Assembly: GCA_049194865.1 (NCBI GenBank)
Contig: JBLZWL010000056.1
Location: 1 to 64,000 of the forward strand
Origin: Myxococcus terminator_A
Lineage (GTDB): Bacteria; Myxococcota; Myxococcia; Myxococcales; Myxococcaceae
Length of the DNA stretch: 64,000 bases
Direction: 5' to 3'
Positions 16,326 to 25,022 of the stretch are shown here, one piece after another (the first letter of the stretch is position 1; each line of letters begins with the position of its first letter). The notes below the pieces were generated by a model that saw only the letters and a program-made list of their open reading frames with translations, had not been told where the DNA came from and did not search any database. The position numbers and the translations under genes were made by a program.

Positions 16326-17693
16326 ATGCGCACCCATGCCGCCTGCCTGTTGTTGCTGGGGCTCGTTGCCTGCACCGCCGCGAACACGAACACCCCCGTG
16401 TCCGCGGACGCGACGCACGCCGGAGCTCCCCTGCCGTTCATCGAGGATGACTACGCTCGCGCAATCGCCGAGGCGAAGTCGAAGGGCATCCCCCTCTTCG
16501 TCGACGTCTGGGCGCCGTGGTGTCACACCTGTCGCTCCATGAAGGCGTATGTCCTGTCGGACAAGTCGCTGGCCCGCCACGCCGACCGCTTCGTCTGGTT
16601 GGAGGTGAACACCGACCTGACCCAGAACGCGGCCTTCCAGGAGAAGTTCCCCATCGAGTTCTGGCCCACGCTGTACGTCATCGACCCGCGCGAGGAGAAG
16701 CCGCTCCTGCGCTTCGCCGGCAGCGCCACGGTGGAGCAGCTCGTGAAGCTCTTCGAGGACGGCGAGCGCGCCTACAAGGGTGGCATCACCGGCGCGGAGG
16801 CGCTGCTTGCGCGCGGTGACGCGCTCTACGGTGAGGGTCGCTCGGCGGAGGCTGTCGAGGCGCTGACGGAGGCCCTGACCGAGGCGCCCGCGGACTGGAA
16901 CCGCCGGGGCCGCGCGGTGGAGTCCCTCATGACGGCGATGTTCGGCGCGATGCAGGTGGAGCCGTGCGCGAAGAAGGCGCTGGAGCTGCTGCCGGGCACG
17001 CCGCGCTCGCTGTCGTGGGCCAACGCCTCGATGATGGGCCTGATGTGCGCGCTGTCGATTCCGGACCAGGCCGCGAGCAAGGAGCTGCGCACGGCCCTGG
17101 AGGCCAAGGTGGTCGAGGCCATGGGGCCTCCCGTCATCGAGATGACGGGGGATGACCGCTCCGGCCTCTACGAGATGCGCGTGGGGGCACGCGAGGCGGA
17201 CAAGGACGAGGCCGGCATGAAGGCCCTCGCCGGGGAGTGGCTGGCGTTCCTGGAGGCCGAGGCAGCCAAGGCGCCCAACCCCGAGGCGCGCGCCGTCTTC
17301 GACTCGCACCGCATGTCGGCGGCGATGAAGCTGGGCACGCCCGAGCGCGCCGTGGCCGCGCTGGAGCAGAGCGAGAAGGACCTGCCCCAGGACTACAACC
17401 CGCCCGCGCGGCTGGCCACGCTGTACCGGCTGCAGGGACGCCTGGATGACGCGCTCGCGGCGAGTGACCGCGCGCTGGAGCGCGTGAAGGGCTCTCGCCG
17501 CATCAACGTGCTGTCCAACCGTGTCGACATCCACGTCGCGCGCAAGGACGTCGCCAGCGCCACGAAGACGGTGGAGGACGCCGTCGCCTATGCCAAGACG
17601 CTGCCCGCCTCGCAGGTGTCGCCGCGCATGATGAAGGGCCTGGAGAAGAAGCTCGCCGGGCTCCAGGCGGAGGCCCAGCCCGCGCCGAAGTAG
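16326..17693 (+). CDS. Thioredoxin-fold lipoprotein with TPR-like C-terminus
   Basis: A 455-residue protein with a lipoprotein signal (CLLLLGLVAC). A thioredoxin-like domain follows with the redox motif C66-H-T-C69 in the context VDVWAPWCHTCRSMKAYV, typical of thioredoxin_7/DsbD-gamma-like domains. Residues from about 165 onward are helical TPR-like (ALYGEGRSAEAVEALTEAL, ARLATLYRLQGRLDDALAASDRAL). It is likely a periplasmic or outer-membrane-attached thiol protein that assists folding or assembly of Cys-containing envelope proteins, many of which are encoded nearby; that link is inference. The ATG at 16326 is set by the signal peptide and a promoter-like box eight bases before it. Its stop codon touches the first unit of the 57-bp tandem repeat. 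Confidence 0.85.
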   Translation: MRTHAACLLLLGLVACTAANTNTPVSADATHAGAPLPFIEDDYARAIAEAKSKGIPLFVDVWAPWCHTCRSMKAYVLSDKSLARHADRFVWLEVNTDLTQNAAFQEKFPIEFWPTLYVIDPREEKPLLRFAGSATVEQLVKLFEDGERAYKGGITGAEALLARGDALYGEGRSAEAVEALTEALTEAPADWNRRGRAVESLMTAMFGAMQVEPCAKKALELLPGTPRSLSWANASMMGLMCALSIPDQAASKELRTALEAKVVEAMGPPVIEMTGDDRSGLYEMRVGAREADKDEAGMKALAGEWLAFLEAEAAKAPNPEARAVFDSHRMSAAMKLGTPERAVAALEQSEKDLPQDYNPPARLATLYRLQGRLDDALAASDRALERVKGSRRINVLSNRVDIHVARKDVASATKTVEDAVAYAKTLPASQVSPRMMKGLEKKLAGLQAEAQPAPK

Positions 17694-17916
17694 CCTCGGG
17701 TCAGCGCGCCGTCACCCGCACGGCGGCGCGCTGCTCCAGGTCGAAGCAGCCTCGGGTTCAGCGCGTCGTCGCTCGCACGGCGGCGCGCTGCTCCAGGTCG
17801 AAGCAGCCTCGGGTTCAGCGCGTCGTCGCCCGCACGGCGGCGCGCTGCTCCAGGTCGAAGCAGCCTCGGGTTCAGCGCGTCGTCGCCCGCACGGCGGCGC
17901 GCTGCTCCAGGTCGAA
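17692..17916. repeat. Four-copy 57-bp tandem repeat made from the 3' end of the metallophosphatase gene
   Basis: Units start at 17692, 17748, 17805 and 17862 (periods 56, 57, 57). On the minus strand each carries the last 14 codons of the metallophosphatase (FDLEQRAAVRATTR) plus its TGA stop and 12 bases after it. The unit nearest the gene is its true end; the other three are copies. The farthest copy has diverged (RVTAR) and overlaps the TAG of the thioredoxin gene. Because 57 is a multiple of three, the copies stay in frame behind the stop. Each unit also contains a GC-rich inverted repeat (GCGCG-YCG ... CGGCGCGC) able to form a hairpin. Confidence 0.95.
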
Positions 17917-19038
17917 CAGCTCGTATTCGTCGACGGGACAGTGGCTCATCCCGCCGTCGATGAAGACGAGCACCGCCTCCGCCGCCCCCGTGGCCGGCGG
18001 GGCACCGTGCGCGCAGTCCACCCGCGCGCCGTCCGTCACCAGGTGGCGCACCACTCCGTCGAGCGCCGTGCCCGAGGTGACGCCCATCAGCTCGCGGACG
18101 CGCTTGTCGCGCGTGTGCCCCACCACCTGCGTGAGTCCCGAAGGAAGCCGCCGGGGGTCGAAGCGACGGCGCGGCGTCTGGCGCGTGCGCTCGGCGTCCT
18201 CCGGCTTCGTGCTGGGGCGCTGGTAGAAGATGCCCGTGCCCTCGCCTCGTGCGGCGTCGCCCGGCTGGTGCAGTCCGGGCACCTCGAGTCGTCCGCGCGT
18301 CCGCGCGTCCACCGCCGCGTCCACCGCCGCGTTCAGCGCGTGGGCCACTGCGTCCGCATCCGCGCGGCGCTCTCGGGGCAGACCCGTCACGTCCAGGTCC
18401 TCGTGCGTGACGCCCGCATGCAGCACCAGCAGCCCGGGGCCCGCCGCGTGCGCGGTGCGAAAGCGACGGACGCTCAGGAGGTACTCCACCCACGTGCGCT
18501 GGGCCTCCAGGAAGTTGCCGAAGTCGCGGGCCACCAGCTCCGCCGTGGGGACAGTGGGCCAGCGCTCCAGGAAGGCGCGCTCCCCGGCCTCGTCCGTCTG
18601 TCCCTTCTGGTAGACGCGGTCCGCTTCCGCCTGGGCGACGGTGAAGCGGGCGTCGTCGAAGTCGGCCAGCTCTCCCACGCGGCCCAGGTCGTGGTTGCCC
18701 AGAATCAGGATGACCTGGTCGGAGGGATGCGCGGCCAGCCACGCCACCAGCGCCAGCGCGCTCTTCGCCGCGTGCAGACGCTCCTCGGGGCGACCCCAGT
18801 CGAAGTGGTCCCCCACCGAGACGAGCTGCACATCGGGCTTCAGCCAGCCGTCGGTGCCCAGGAGCCCGTGGTGGTCGAGGATGGCGAGGACCTTGTCGAA
18901 GTCCGCCTGCGGGTCACCCAGCGCCAGCCGCCGCCGTCGATGAACTCCATTGGCGGGCGCGGAGCGGGGACCTGTCTCCACCGCCTCTCGGGCGCGAGCG
19001 TGGGCGGCCTGGAGGCGGGCGTCTGGGGAGTCGTTCAC
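17872..19038 (-). CDS. Calcineurin-like metallophosphoesterase
   Basis: A 388-residue soluble enzyme with the metal-binding motif series of the family: GDPQADF, SVGDHFDWG (GDxxDxG), ILGNHD, LVLHAGV and VVGHTR, in the usual order. Length and motif spacing fit a protein or nucleotide phosphatase of the PPP-like/ApaH-like kind; the substrate cannot be told. The start is GTG at 19038, six bases downstream of a TAGAAT box and without an SD. Its last 14 codons and stop are repeated three more times downstream (57-bp repeat). The LuxR-type regulator gene lies just upstream on the same strand (15 bases). Confidence 0.88.
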   Translation of the reverse strand: MNDSPDARLQAAHARAREAVETGPRSAPANGVHRRRRLALGDPQADFDKVLAILDHHGLLGTDGWLKPDVQLVSVGDHFDWGRPEERLHAAKSALALVAWLAAHPSDQVILILGNHDLGRVGELADFDDARFTVAQAEADRVYQKGQTDEAGERAFLERWPTVPTAELVARDFGNFLEAQRTWVEYLLSVRRFRTAHAAGPGLLVLHAGVTHEDLDVTGLPRERRADADAVAHALNAAVDAAVDARTRGRLEVPGLHQPGDAARGEGTGIFYQRPSTKPEDAERTRQTPRRRFDPRRLPSGLTQVVGHTRDKRVRELMGVTSGTALDGVVRHLVTDGARVDCAHGAPPATGAAEAVLVFIDGGMSHCPVDEYELFDLEQRAAVRATTR

Positions 19039-19044
19039 CCGCCC

Positions 19045-19050
19045 ATTCTA
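19045..19050 (-). promoter_or_regulatory. -10-like box directly before the metallophosphatase start
   Basis: On the minus strand TAGAAT ends six bases before the GTG start, between the regulator stop codon and the gene. It would give a leaderless or near-leaderless transcript. No convincing -35 was seen. Confidence 0.35.
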
Positions 19051-19053
19051 GGG

Positions 19054-20178
19054 TCAGGACGTCTGGAAGAAGCGGGCGATGAGCGCCGAGCGGCTCTCCA
19101 CGTGCGCCTTGGCCAGCAGGTGCGTGACGTGGACCTCCACGGTGCGCTCCGCGCAGCCTAGCCTGCCGGCGATGGACTTGTTCGTCTCGCCCTGGACGAT
19201 GTGCGTGAGGACCTCGGACTCGCGCGCGGTGAGCGACCAGCGCGCGGCCAGGGCCGTCACGCGCGCGGCGGCGCTGGAGGCGGTGCCCGTGTCGATGGCC
19301 AGGTAGTGCGCCGGAAGCCCCGTGGTGCGCAGCGGCGTGAGCGTCAGGGGGCCTGAACAGGGAATGCCCTGGGCGCCCCGGCGAAGTTGCTCCATCAGCT
19401 CCGGCTCGCCGCGCTCCAACCACACGCGGCCGGCGCTGTTGGCGTGCACCACCCGGCCACTGCCGCTGACCACCCAGGCGGCGCGCCCGAGCGCCTCCAT
19501 CGCCACTTCCAGCGCGGTGGACATCAGCCCGGACTCGCGCAGCCGAGTCTCCATGTTCAGCCGCCGCTGCAACGCCGGCGTCAGCGCCTGGAGCACCCGC
19601 TGCTCGCGCTCGGTGAAGGGCTCCTCGCGCGCCAACCCCAGCCAACCCAGGAGCGACGGCCCCTCGCAGACCAGGGTGCGCAGGAAGGCCATGCGCTCCA
19701 TGCCCAACTGCCGGTACACCGCGCCGGAGCGGGTGTTGACCCGCTCGCGCTGGGCGTCCAGCTCCGCCTCATTCAATCCCAGACGCCGCGCCACCTCGTA
19801 TGCGGGCTGGTCATGCAAGGGCATCTGCCGCGCCTCCGACTCCTGCAGCGAGCGGAAGTGCAGCGCCCGGTTGCGCTGGGCCGGTGCGGGGCGGGCGGGA
19901 TCATACCAACCCCAAAGACTCTCCCGGTCCGACAGGAAGGTCTCCAGCGCGTCGAAGACCACCTCGGGCGGTTGGGGAAAGCCCGAGCTGAAGGAATAAC
20001 TGACATGGAAGCGGTCAGGCCCTACGTCCACGCCATAGGCCACCGCGCGCTCCGCCTTGAGCGTGTCGCGCAATGCGCCCAGAACCGTGGGGAGGGACTC
20101 CGAGCTCGGCTCCGCTTCAGCGAGCAGGGCTTCCAGGTCCGCCAGGATACGCTGTTCCTCGGAATTCAAACGAATCAC
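19054..20178 (-). CDS. LuxR-type transcriptional regulator with PAS-like segment
   Basis: A protein of about 374 residues. The C-terminal 65 residues form a LuxR/FixJ helix-turn-helix (WSLTARESEVLTHIVQGETNKSIAGRLGCAERTVEVHVTHLLAK type, read in parts). Before it lies a PAS-like segment (GRAAWVVSGSGRVVHANSAGRVWLERG). The N-terminal 200 residues are of unknown fold, with no receiver domain. Starts are ambiguous: GTG at 20178 has AGGA four bases upstream, while TTG at 20202 has GGAAG seven bases upstream and adds eight residues. It is divergent from the Ser-rich lipoprotein/DUF4105 pair, separated by a long gap holding a strong palindrome, so it may regulate those genes or itself. Confidence 0.82.
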   Translation of the reverse strand: MIRLNSEEQRILADLEALLAEAEPSSESLPTVLGALRDTLKAERAVAYGVDVGPDRFHVSYSFSSGFPQPPEVVFDALETFLSDRESLWGWYDPARPAPAQRNRALHFRSLQESEARQMPLHDQPAYEVARRLGLNEAELDAQRERVNTRSGAVYRQLGMERMAFLRTLVCEGPSLLGWLGLAREEPFTEREQRVLQALTPALQRRLNMETRLRESGLMSTALEVAMEALGRAAWVVSGSGRVVHANSAGRVWLERGEPELMEQLRRGAQGIPCSGPLTLTPLRTTGLPAHYLAIDTGTASSAAARVTALAARWSLTARESEVLTHIVQGETNKSIAGRLGCAERTVEVHVTHLLAKAHVESRSALIARFFQTS

Positions 20179-20202
20179 GATATCCTGAGTATAGGCTGGC
20201 AA

Positions 20203-20683
20203 TGCGTGGCTTCCACTATCCTACCAGGATGTCGAAGTTGTGAGTTGTTGAGCATTTATCGGCGACATGCCCTGGAGTCTGAGGTGTCAGGGTGGAAGAC
20301 GACATCAGGGCTTCCCCGCATGGAATTTGAAGTGCGTCCAGCGCGACAATGAGGCGCAGGCCCACCGGGGGGGAGGGCCTTTCGCGGTAGGTTTCATGTG
20401 AGCGCGCGCCGGGGATCGACAGTCGATGCCCGGCGCGTCGCCCTTGAACCCCGCGATTTCCCTTCCAATTGACGCGAATTGGCGCGAAGCCCGCGACGCA
20501 CCCCTGGGTCGTCCGCTTCGCGCTTTGACGCGGAGCGTCGTTCGCAAGGCCGCGAAACATCACCCGTTCGCGGTCGGCACGTCGCTGGCTAACAGATTCA
20601 TGACAATGAATTCCTACCGTGCCATTGCGCGGTGTCTGTCCATTCGCTCGTGATGAACGAGTGCTCATTGAGGGGTGTCTGAG
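20203..20683. other. 481-base divergent intergenic region
   Basis: The gap lies between the LuxR-type gene and the Ser-rich lipoprotein gene. Apart from the palindrome at 20405-20437 I see no gene: the open frames here have no codon bias or recognisable product. Local GC is lower near both ends, as expected for promoters. Confidence 0.6.
20405..20437. repeat. 33-bp near-perfect palindrome
   Basis: Arms CGCGCCGGGGATCGAC and GTCGATGCCCGGCGCG flank a single central A; 15 of 16 pairs match. No gene ends nearby and no T-run follows, so it is more likely a protein-binding site or structured RNA element than a terminator. Confidence 0.8.
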
Positions 20684-21505
20684 ATGACTTTGAAGCACAC
20701 CGGGAAACTTGCGCTGGGGATGGCCGTGCTGCTGGGGGTGACGGGGTGTCGGACTCCAGGGGCCATGGGGAGTGGAGGGATGAGCGCGTCGGAGGGGTCT
20801 TCCGACGGTTCGGGTTCGGGCTCGGGCTCGGACGGGTCTGGGGATTCATCGAACGGGTCGGGGGATTCGTCGAAGGGGTCGGGTGACTCCAGCAAGTCGG
20901 AGGCCGGCTCCAGCGGGGATTCGAACCACAGTTCCGAGGAGGGGGGCTCCAGCGAGTCGCGCTCCAGCAAGCAGAGCGAAACGGGGAGCAGCGAGTCGGA
21001 GAGTGGTGGGGAGGGGAAGGACTCGCGCTCGGAGACGAGCAACAGCGAGAACAACGACGGGCGCGTGGTGTCGGCGACGACGGTGGCGGCCACGGTGATT
21101 GGGCTGGGGGTGGTCATCTGGCGCGTCGTGGCGGCGGCCGAGCGGCGGCGTCAGGCGCCTCCTCCTCCGGAAGAAGTGGGGCGGGCGGCGCAGGTGTACT
21201 TGCGCTCGCGGACGCACCAGCTTCGCGAGGACCTGGCGCTGGGGGCGGGGCCCACGGTGGAGGACCTGGCGTCGGCGGCGAGCATCCGGCGGGAGAATCT
21301 GCCGACCTTCGGGCGGCTCTTGCGCGCGAACCGGCGCGAGCTGCTGGCGATGGCGGACACGCGCACGCTGACTCCCGAGCGGGCGCTGGCCTGGTTGGCG
21401 CGGGTGGGGGAGCTGGCGCGCACGGACCCGAGGCTCGACGAGGACCGACGCGCCTTCCTCGCGGCGCATGGCGAAGAGGAGGCGACGGCGGGGGTGATGG
21501 AGTGA
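20684..21505 (+). CDS. Ser/Gly-rich lipoprotein with internal transmembrane segment
   Basis: A 273-residue protein. The lipobox is LLGVTGC; then about 110 residues are almost only Ser, Gly, Asp, Glu and Lys (GSGSGSDGSGDSS, KGSGDSSK), a flexible spacer. A hydrophobic segment (ATTVAATVIGLGVVIWRVV) follows, then a folded helical C-terminus (EVGRAAQVYLRSRTHQLREDL ... FGRLLRANRRELLAMA). The start ATG at 20684 has GAGGGG eight bases upstream. Its end overlaps the next gene by GTGA, so the two are coupled. I do not recognise the family. A lipid anchor plus a second membrane segment joined by a stretchable linker suggests a protein spanning or sensing the envelope, but that is inference. Confidence 0.75.
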   Translation: MTLKHTGKLALGMAVLLGVTGCRTPGAMGSGGMSASEGSSDGSGSGSGSDGSGDSSNGSGDSSKGSGDSSKSEAGSSGDSNHSSEEGGSSESRSSKQSETGSSESESGGEGKDSRSETSNSENNDGRVVSATTVAATVIGLGVVIWRVVAAAERRRQAPPPPEEVGRAAQVYLRSRTHQLREDLALGAGPTVEDLASAASIRRENLPTFGRLLRANRRELLAMADTRTLTPERALAWLARVGELARTDPRLDEDRRAFLAAHGEEEATAGVME

Positions 21506-24387
21506 GCCGCCGGGCGGCGTGGCTGCTGAGTCTCGCGTTCACGCTGCCCGCGTGGGCAGAGCCTGTCGTCACGGGGGCGTCACGTGACGGGACGCACGAG
21601 GCTCCGCGAGGCGCGACTTCCCATGTCGAGGCTCTCGGCGAGACGGGGTCCTCTCGCTCCTTGAAGGAACGCGTGCACGCCCTGGCGCGAGCCGGAGTCC
21701 TGCTACGAGGTGTCGCCGCGGACGACGAGTCCCTGGTGCGTGAGGTGGAGGCGGGCCTGGGCGCCTTGCCGCCCGCGATGCGCCGCTTTCCGGGAGGCCC
21801 GCTGGAGCTCGTCTTCCATCCGGAGCCCGCGCCCCTGGGCCTGGGTGACGGGACGACGGCACGTCCGGACTGGTCCGAGGAGCGAACCCGCTTCCATCTC
21901 TACCGCTACGCACCGTCCAAGGAGCGTCGCGCGACGTTGCGCCTGTCACGCCTGACGGACGAGGAGTCGGAGCAACTGTGGCGCCGCCGCGCCGTGGTGC
22001 ACGCGGTGGTGCAGCGCTGGGACGATGCTTACCAGTGGAGCCAGTCCGCGAGCTGGCGTCGCCTGTCGGGCTGGATGAAGCCCTTCGAGCGACCGTTGGT
22101 CTGGAAGGAGGAAGCGCGCCTGCACTACGCCGGGGCCTTCAGTCGCGAGCTGGGCCAGAGGAGCGCGGCGCTGGACCTGGTGACGTTCGCGGAGGAGTTC
22201 TTCCTGCCCGTGGAGTCCCTGCGCGATGACGCGCTCTCCGTGGACGAGCAGGTGCGCTGCCAGGAGTTCTCCAAGTCGCGCGCCCTGGCGGAGCTGGTGG
22301 AGACCACGGGCCTCGGAGCGCCGAACTCGCGCGGAGCCTGTCCCGCCTTCGACGCCTGGGCGGAGCTCGACCTCCTGTCCCATGTCGAGGTCCTCCTGGT
22401 CGCGGCCACGGGACGCCAGCCCGAGTCCCTCTTCGGCCACCTGCTCTTGCGCCCGGTCTGGAGCGAGGGCGCCCAGGTGCGAGGCCCGTCCTTCGAGCGC
22501 GTCGTGCAACTCGTGGCGCTCACGGGAATGGAGCCCAAGGGCCTGGGCTACGTGGTGAAGGGGATGACGGGCAGCTACGACACCGTCTTCCTCACCGGGA
22601 CGATGGGCGACCTCACGCACGAGTCGTTGGAGCTGGAGCAGCGCACCATCCGCCGCTTCCGGCTGCGCCTCACTCGGGGCGAGGAGGCGCGGATGCTGGA
22701 GCGCATCTGGGAGCTCGAGCGACGCGGGTACATGGGCTACTACTTCTTCACCGACAACTGCGCGAGCGCGCTCCTCTTCCTCCTCAATGGCGTCCTGGAG
22801 GACGGGCGACAGGTGCGTCCTCCCGGTGTGATGTGGGTGCTGCCCACCGCCACGCTCGACGTGCTGGCGAAGGTGGAGGTGCTGGGCAAGGAAGGCCCCG
22901 CGGGCCCCCTGCTGGAGCTCATCCCCGATGCCTTCGAGTCCACCGGAGACCGCGCCATCCGCGCGGACGCGGTACGGCAAGAGACCCTCGAATCCCTCAA
23001 GGGCCACGTGGAGGCTTCCGCGCTGTCACGCCTGCTCCACCTGCACTCGCGCCTCCAATCCCCCGAGCCCGACACGAGACGCGAGGCCTACGCGGAGTTG
23101 CCGGAGACGGTGAGCGCGGTCCTCGACTCCGCGTCACCCCAGGCCCGAGCCTCCGTGAGCGAGACGTTGCACGCCTATGTCGCTCACGCGGTCCGAATGG
23201 AGCGCGCGGCGTTGGACCGCTTGGAGGGAGAGCGGCTGCGAATCGAACGTCAGCGGCTGCTCGCGGTGAAGACTCCGTTGAAGGGCTCCGCGGAGGCGGG
23301 AGTCCGCGAGCGTCAGCGTGTCTTCGAGCGAGAGGACGCGCTCCAGCGGAAGCTGGCGGTGCTGGACCGGACGGCGTTGTTCCAGGAGGCCCTGGCCACG
23401 GCGCCGCGCCGCCCGCCGACGCCGAAGGAGCTGAAGGTCCTCGTCCGCGCCGAGCGCACCGAGGCCGCCTTCGTCCGGGCCACCGAGGCGCAGGGCGAGC
23501 TGAATGACGGTGTGTTCGCGGAGGTCGACGCGGTGGCCTTCCTGGGCGCGGACCGTCGTCGCAAGGTGGACGCCGAGACGCGCTGGGCGGCCACGGCGCT
23601 GCGCGAGTCGGGCGCGGCGCGCACGGTGGTGAGCGTGGGCATGGACTTCCCTGACGTGGGCGCGGCCCGGCCCGTGGTGAGCGTGCGCACCGCGGGAATG
23701 GCGGAGGCCTTGGGTGACTCGCGCCTGCATGGCTTCCAGTCGAGCAGCGAGCTGCGCGTCCTGGACGGCGAGCTCTCACTGGAGCCGCGCTGGGGCCCTC
23801 CGCGCGTGGTGTCCACGGACATGACGCTGGTGGGCTACCGCACCTTGCAGAGGGACCTGCCCCAGTTTCGCCAGTCCGCGTGGGACTCGCTCGGATGGGG
23901 CGCGGAGGCGCGTGTGGCCTCGGACGCGGCGCGGGCCATGCCCTACCGTGCCACCGTGCAGGCGGAGGCGCTGGTGGTGCTGGACGCGGGGGCGCGCTTC
24001 TCGCGCTTCACTGCGGTGGGAGTGGGAGGGCTCGCGCGGATGCACTGGAGCGAGCAGGCCCTGACACCGGCGGCGGGGCCTCGGCTGTCGCTGACGCACC
24101 GCACGGGCCTGCCGGGCTCTGGCGCCAACGCGGTGCGACTGGAGGCGGCCTATGCCCCCACGTGGCGGATGGGCGACGCCCGTCTCACGCACGAGGCGGG
24201 CGCCTGGCTCCAGGTGGAGTGGTGGCTGGGCCGCGCGGGGCCCTTTGGAGTCCTGCTCACTCCTCGCGCACAGGCTCGCTGGGAGGGCTCACTCGCTCCA
24301 CCGTCACTTCGCGAGTCACGGTCTCCGTCGTCGTGGTGGTCCGGTACGCTGGACCGTCGGCTGGCACTGGGCCTGGAGCTTCGCTGA
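21502..24387 (+). CDS. DUF4105 (Lnb N-terminal-like) periplasmic/outer-membrane protein
   Basis: A 961-residue protein with signal peptide (MSRRAAWLLSLAFTLPAWA). Residues about 290-440 carry DUF4105 hallmarks: ATGRQPESLFGHLLLR (the FGH motif) and YYFFTDNCASALLFLLNG (the NC motif), which in this family form a cysteine-hydrolase-like site. The C-terminal 250 residues alternate polar and apolar and end in RRLALGLELR, consistent with an outer-membrane beta-barrel. Translation is coupled to the upstream lipoprotein through a 4-base GTGA overlap. Its last 131 bases overlap the convergent membrane-protein gene. The enzymatic substrate of DUF4105 proteins is not established to my knowledge. Confidence 0.85.
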   Translation: MSRRAAWLLSLAFTLPAWAEPVVTGASRDGTHEAPRGATSHVEALGETGSSRSLKERVHALARAGVLLRGVAADDESLVREVEAGLGALPPAMRRFPGGPLELVFHPEPAPLGLGDGTTARPDWSEERTRFHLYRYAPSKERRATLRLSRLTDEESEQLWRRRAVVHAVVQRWDDAYQWSQSASWRRLSGWMKPFERPLVWKEEARLHYAGAFSRELGQRSAALDLVTFAEEFFLPVESLRDDALSVDEQVRCQEFSKSRALAELVETTGLGAPNSRGACPAFDAWAELDLLSHVEVLLVAATGRQPESLFGHLLLRPVWSEGAQVRGPSFERVVQLVALTGMEPKGLGYVVKGMTGSYDTVFLTGTMGDLTHESLELEQRTIRRFRLRLTRGEEARMLERIWELERRGYMGYYFFTDNCASALLFLLNGVLEDGRQVRPPGVMWVLPTATLDVLAKVEVLGKEGPAGPLLELIPDAFESTGDRAIRADAVRQETLESLKGHVEASALSRLLHLHSRLQSPEPDTRREAYAELPETVSAVLDSASPQARASVSETLHAYVAHAVRMERAALDRLEGERLRIERQRLLAVKTPLKGSAEAGVRERQRVFEREDALQRKLAVLDRTALFQEALATAPRRPPTPKELKVLVRAERTEAAFVRATEAQGELNDGVFAEVDAVAFLGADRRRKVDAETRWAATALRESGAARTVVSVGMDFPDVGAARPVVSVRTAGMAEALGDSRLHGFQSSSELRVLDGELSLEPRWGPPRVVSTDMTLVGYRTLQRDLPQFRQSAWDSLGWGAEARVASDAARAMPYRATVQAEALVVLDAGARFSRFTAVGVGGLARMHWSEQALTPAAGPRLSLTHRTGLPGSGANAVRLEAAYAPTWRMGDARLTHEAGAWLQVEWWLGRAGPFGVLLTPRAQARWEGSLAPPSLRESRSPSSWWSGTLDRRLALGLELR

Positions 24388-24835
24388 AGCCCTCCGTCAA
24401 CAGGGGGCGGCAGTAGGGGCCCGTGGCGGCGCCGATGAACGTGCCGATGGCGAAGAGGGCCGTCCATCCCCAGAACCCCAGCCCGCCGAAGATGCGCAGC
24501 TGGTGGGGGCCGGCGAGGAAGGAGAAGAGCGCGATGAACGCCGGCAGCGCGACGGAGGTGACGAGGGCCGCGCCGAGCGCGCGCTTCAGGGTCCGCGCGT
24601 GGAACCCGCCGAACACGCCAGCAATCAGGCCATTGAAGAGCGGCACGAAGAACACGGCGAAGCCAGTGACGAGCATCGTCGCCACGCTGACGACGAACCT
24701 GTTGTGCTTGAAGTGAATCTCCTCGTTCTTCATGCCGATGCCCGCGGGCAGCTCGGAGTAGCTCATCTCGCGGTGCACATCCCGCACATAGGGAGGCGGG
24801 TTGGTGGTTCTATCGGAGCGAGTCATTTCGACCAT
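24257..24835 (-). CDS. Small polytopic membrane protein
   Basis: A 192-residue protein with about four hydrophobic segments (SVATMLVTGFAVFFVPLFNGLIAGVFGG..., LVTSVALPAFIALFSFL, GFWGWTALFAIGTFIGAA) and a Thr/Val/Glu/Pro-rich cytoplasmic-looking tail. The start ATG at 24835 has GGAGG ten bases upstream; ATGs at 24868 and 24826 have none. The 3' end lies antisense inside the 3' end of the DUF4105 gene for 131 bases. No family recognised. The hydrophobic pattern is strong enough to call it real. Confidence 0.72.
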   Translation of the reverse strand: MVEMTRSDRTTNPPPYVRDVHREMSYSELPAGIGMKNEEIHFKHNRFVVSVATMLVTGFAVFFVPLFNGLIAGVFGGFHARTLKRALGAALVTSVALPAFIALFSFLAGPHQLRIFGGLGFWGWTALFAIGTFIGAATGPYCRPLLTEGFSEAPGPVPADGPAYRTTTTTETVTREVTVERVSPPSEPVREE

Positions 24836-25022
24836 GGCTTTCGAGCCTCCCAGGGGCGGGCGCGGCACTTCCGCCGTCCCTCAGGTGTGGGGTCGGCGAC
24901 GGAGATGTGGAAGGGCCGCTGACTCCACCGGAGAGCGGGCCGCCCTGCGGACCCTTGGCGCCTGCTCGGGGCAAGCCAGGGAAAACAGGCGGGGCTCCCC
25001 GAGGGGGCGGGCGCCGTGGGGC

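Noticed and set aside
17692..17916. The 57-bp repeats as a CRISPR array
   Set aside because: The units are directly adjacent with no unique spacers, and they derive from the end of the neighbouring gene.
20216..20698. 160-codon minus-strand open frame in the long divergent gap
   Set aside because: No third-position GC bias typical of the neighbours, no domain, and it overlaps the palindrome and the next gene's start.
24965..25003. CTCGGGG/CCCCGAG hairpin between divergent genes as a terminator
   Set aside because: No gene ends there, there is no T-run, and a 7-bp GC stem is not rare in this sequence.
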